Source of the DNA: JAAYHV01 sp035268985
GTDB taxonomy: Bacteria > Bacillota > Clostridia > Peptostreptococcales > Anaerovoracaceae
Direction of reading: 5' to 3'
DNA length: 14,674 bases
Assembly (NCBI GenBank): GCA_035268985.1
Contig: DATFJV010000094.1
Coordinates: 1-14,674 of the forward strand
The position numbers and the translations under genes are program-made. The notes beneath the pieces were generated by a model. The model had not been told where the DNA came from and did no database searches. It saw nothing but the letters and a program-made list of their open reading frames with translations. Position 1 is the first letter of the stretch. Every line of letters starts with the position of its first letter. Positions 13,849-14,674 of the stretch are shown here, piece by piece.

Positions 13849-14484
13849 TCATAAAAAATTAAATATTTCAGAAATATCTTTTATTACTTGGCTTGCACCG
13901 TTTTCTCTAAGAAACTTTTCTTCTTTATATCCCCAAGCTGCGCCAATAAAGTCAATGCCTGCATTATTAGCAGTTTGCAAATCGACTTCAGAATCTCCCA
14001 CATATAAGGCTTCATAATTATTCACCTTTAGTTTTTTTAGGGCTAAGTGTACGGGGTCAGCATCTGGCTTTAATTTTCTAAATTTCTTAACTCCTATTAC
14101 AACATCAATTAAATTATCAAAATATTTTGCAGTAATTGCTTCAGCAGCACTTTGATTCTTATTAGTAACAATGCCAATCTTTATATCTATCTCTCTAAGC
14201 TTCTTTAGTACATTTACCGCCCCCTCGTAGGGTTTTGATTCATCCATTGCATGTAAATGATAGTGGTCAATCGTAATCTTATATGCTTCCTCCAATTTTT
14301 CTTTATTGTCAGGAAGTGCCCTTTCTACAAGTTTTTTAATTCCATTTCCAACATAACCTTCAACTTCTTTTACACTTCTGCTCTCATATCCTAAACTTTC
14401 AAGGGCATGATTTACACTGTTAGTTAAATCATCCAAGGTATACATAAGTGTTCCATCCATGTCAAATAACACTACTTTTTTCAT
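13849..14484 (-). CDS. HAD-family phosphatase, phosphoglycolate phosphatase type
   Basis: This 211-residue hydrolase has the four HAD motifs: FDMDGT with nucleophile D8 and acid/base D10, IGIVTNK (motif II threonine), the lysine in KLKPDADP (motif III), and YVGDSEVDL (motif IV). The alpha-helical cap (about residues 15-80) and the order of motifs match the Gph/PGP subfamily, which removes phosphate from 2-phosphoglycolate or, in some members, pyrophosphate. The exact substrate is open. The ATG at 14484 is preferred over the in-frame GTG at 14502, because AAAGG lies just before the ATG and the GTG abuts the tuf terminator. Little room for a separate promoter exists between that terminator and the start, so expression may depend on read-through from tuf. 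Confidence 0.9.
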   Translation of the reverse strand: MKKVVLFDMDGTLMYTLDDLTNSVNHALESLGYESRSVKEVEGYVGNGIKKLVERALPDNKEKLEEAYKITIDHYHLHAMDESKPYEGAVNVLKKLREIDIKIGIVTNKNQSAAEAITAKYFDNLIDVVIGVKKFRKLKPDADPVHLALKKLKVNNYEALYVGDSEVDLQTANNAGIDFIGAAWGYKEEKFLRENGASQVIKDISEIFNFL

Positions 14485-14502
14485 ATCTACCTTTCTATAC
14501 AC

Positions 14503-14530
14503 AAAAAAGCCGAGACATCGCCTCGGCTTT
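14503..14530 (-). terminator. Terminator of tuf
   Basis: Strong minus-strand stem AAGCCGAG/CTCGGCTT with a seven-base loop and a T-run, six bases after the tuf stop. Confidence 0.9.
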
Positions 14531-14535
14531 ATCTA

Positions 14536-14674
14536 TTATTCGATAATTTCAGAAACAACGCCAGAACCTACTGTTCTTCCGCCTTCTCTGATAGCGAATC
14601 TTAATCCTTCTTCGATAGCGATTGGTGTAATTAGGCTGATTTCCATTGTTACGTTATCTCCAGGCATACACATT
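14536..14674 (-). CDS. tuf: Elongation factor Tu, C-terminal end (partial)
   Basis: The last 45 codons of EF-Tu are present, including the highly conserved MPGDNVTM, LITPIAIEEGLRFAIREGGR and TVGSGVVSEIIE, then TAA at 14538-14536. EF-Tu carries aminoacyl-tRNA to the ribosome as a GTP complex; this part is the end of beta-barrel domain 3. The rest of the gene lies beyond the right edge of the window. Confidence 0.97.
   Translation of the reverse strand, partial: MCMPGDNVTMEISLITPIAIEEGLRFAIREGGRTVGSGVVSEIIE

Overview
The window is AT-rich bacterial DNA with strong AGGAGG-type ribosome binding sites, overlapping gene pairs (ATGA, TAATG), TTG starts and consensus sigma-A-type promoters. The gene families (QueT with an ECF module, a PadR/DUF1700/DUF4097/PspC operon, a clostridial-type zinc/manganese binding lipoprotein, tuf) point to a Bacillota member, most likely Clostridia or Tissierellia. 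No species can be named from the sequence alone.

Left part (1-3600). The last codons of an unidentified + strand gene are followed by a decayed group II intron (59-1017, minus strand). Its 5' ribozyme part and its domains V and VI are present, but its protein is reduced to the maturase (X) domain. The intron begins two bases beyond the U-run of the rho-independent terminator of thrC (threonine synthase, minus strand). Upstream of thrC is a gene-free stretch with TGCAC repeats that may be the worn end of an insertion sequence; it also holds the best thrC promoter. Next come a small lipoprotein gene broken by two frameshifts and a lone tRNA-Gly(CCC) with its own consensus promoter and terminator.

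Middle (3610-8494, all minus strand). A five-gene operon runs ecfA1-ecfA2-ecfT-queT-trmB/aminotransferase from a promoter at 8466-8494. The first four genes encode an energy-coupling-factor importer, with QueT as the queuosine-precursor substrate subunit. The last ORF reads TrmB (tRNA m7G46 methyltransferase) in frame into a complete class I aminotransferase. A good ribosome binding site and a TTG codon lie exactly at the domain boundary, so this looks like two genes that lost the stop codon between them, or a true fusion.

Right-middle (8509-10720, minus strand). A self-contained envelope-stress-type operon encodes a PadR regulator, a DUF1700/HAAS membrane protein, a DUF4097 (toastrack-like) membrane-anchored protein and a 58-residue PspC protein. 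The genes overlap by 1-4 bases. The promoter is flanked by a perfect 27-bp palindrome and a diverged copy 32 bp away, which is probably the PadR operator.

Right part (10795-14674). A divergent + strand operon encodes a zinc/manganese-type ABC importer (lipoprotein, ATPase, permease). Facing it on the minus strand are thioredoxin, a HAD phosphatase of the phosphoglycolate phosphatase type, and the C-terminus of elongation factor Tu with its terminator.
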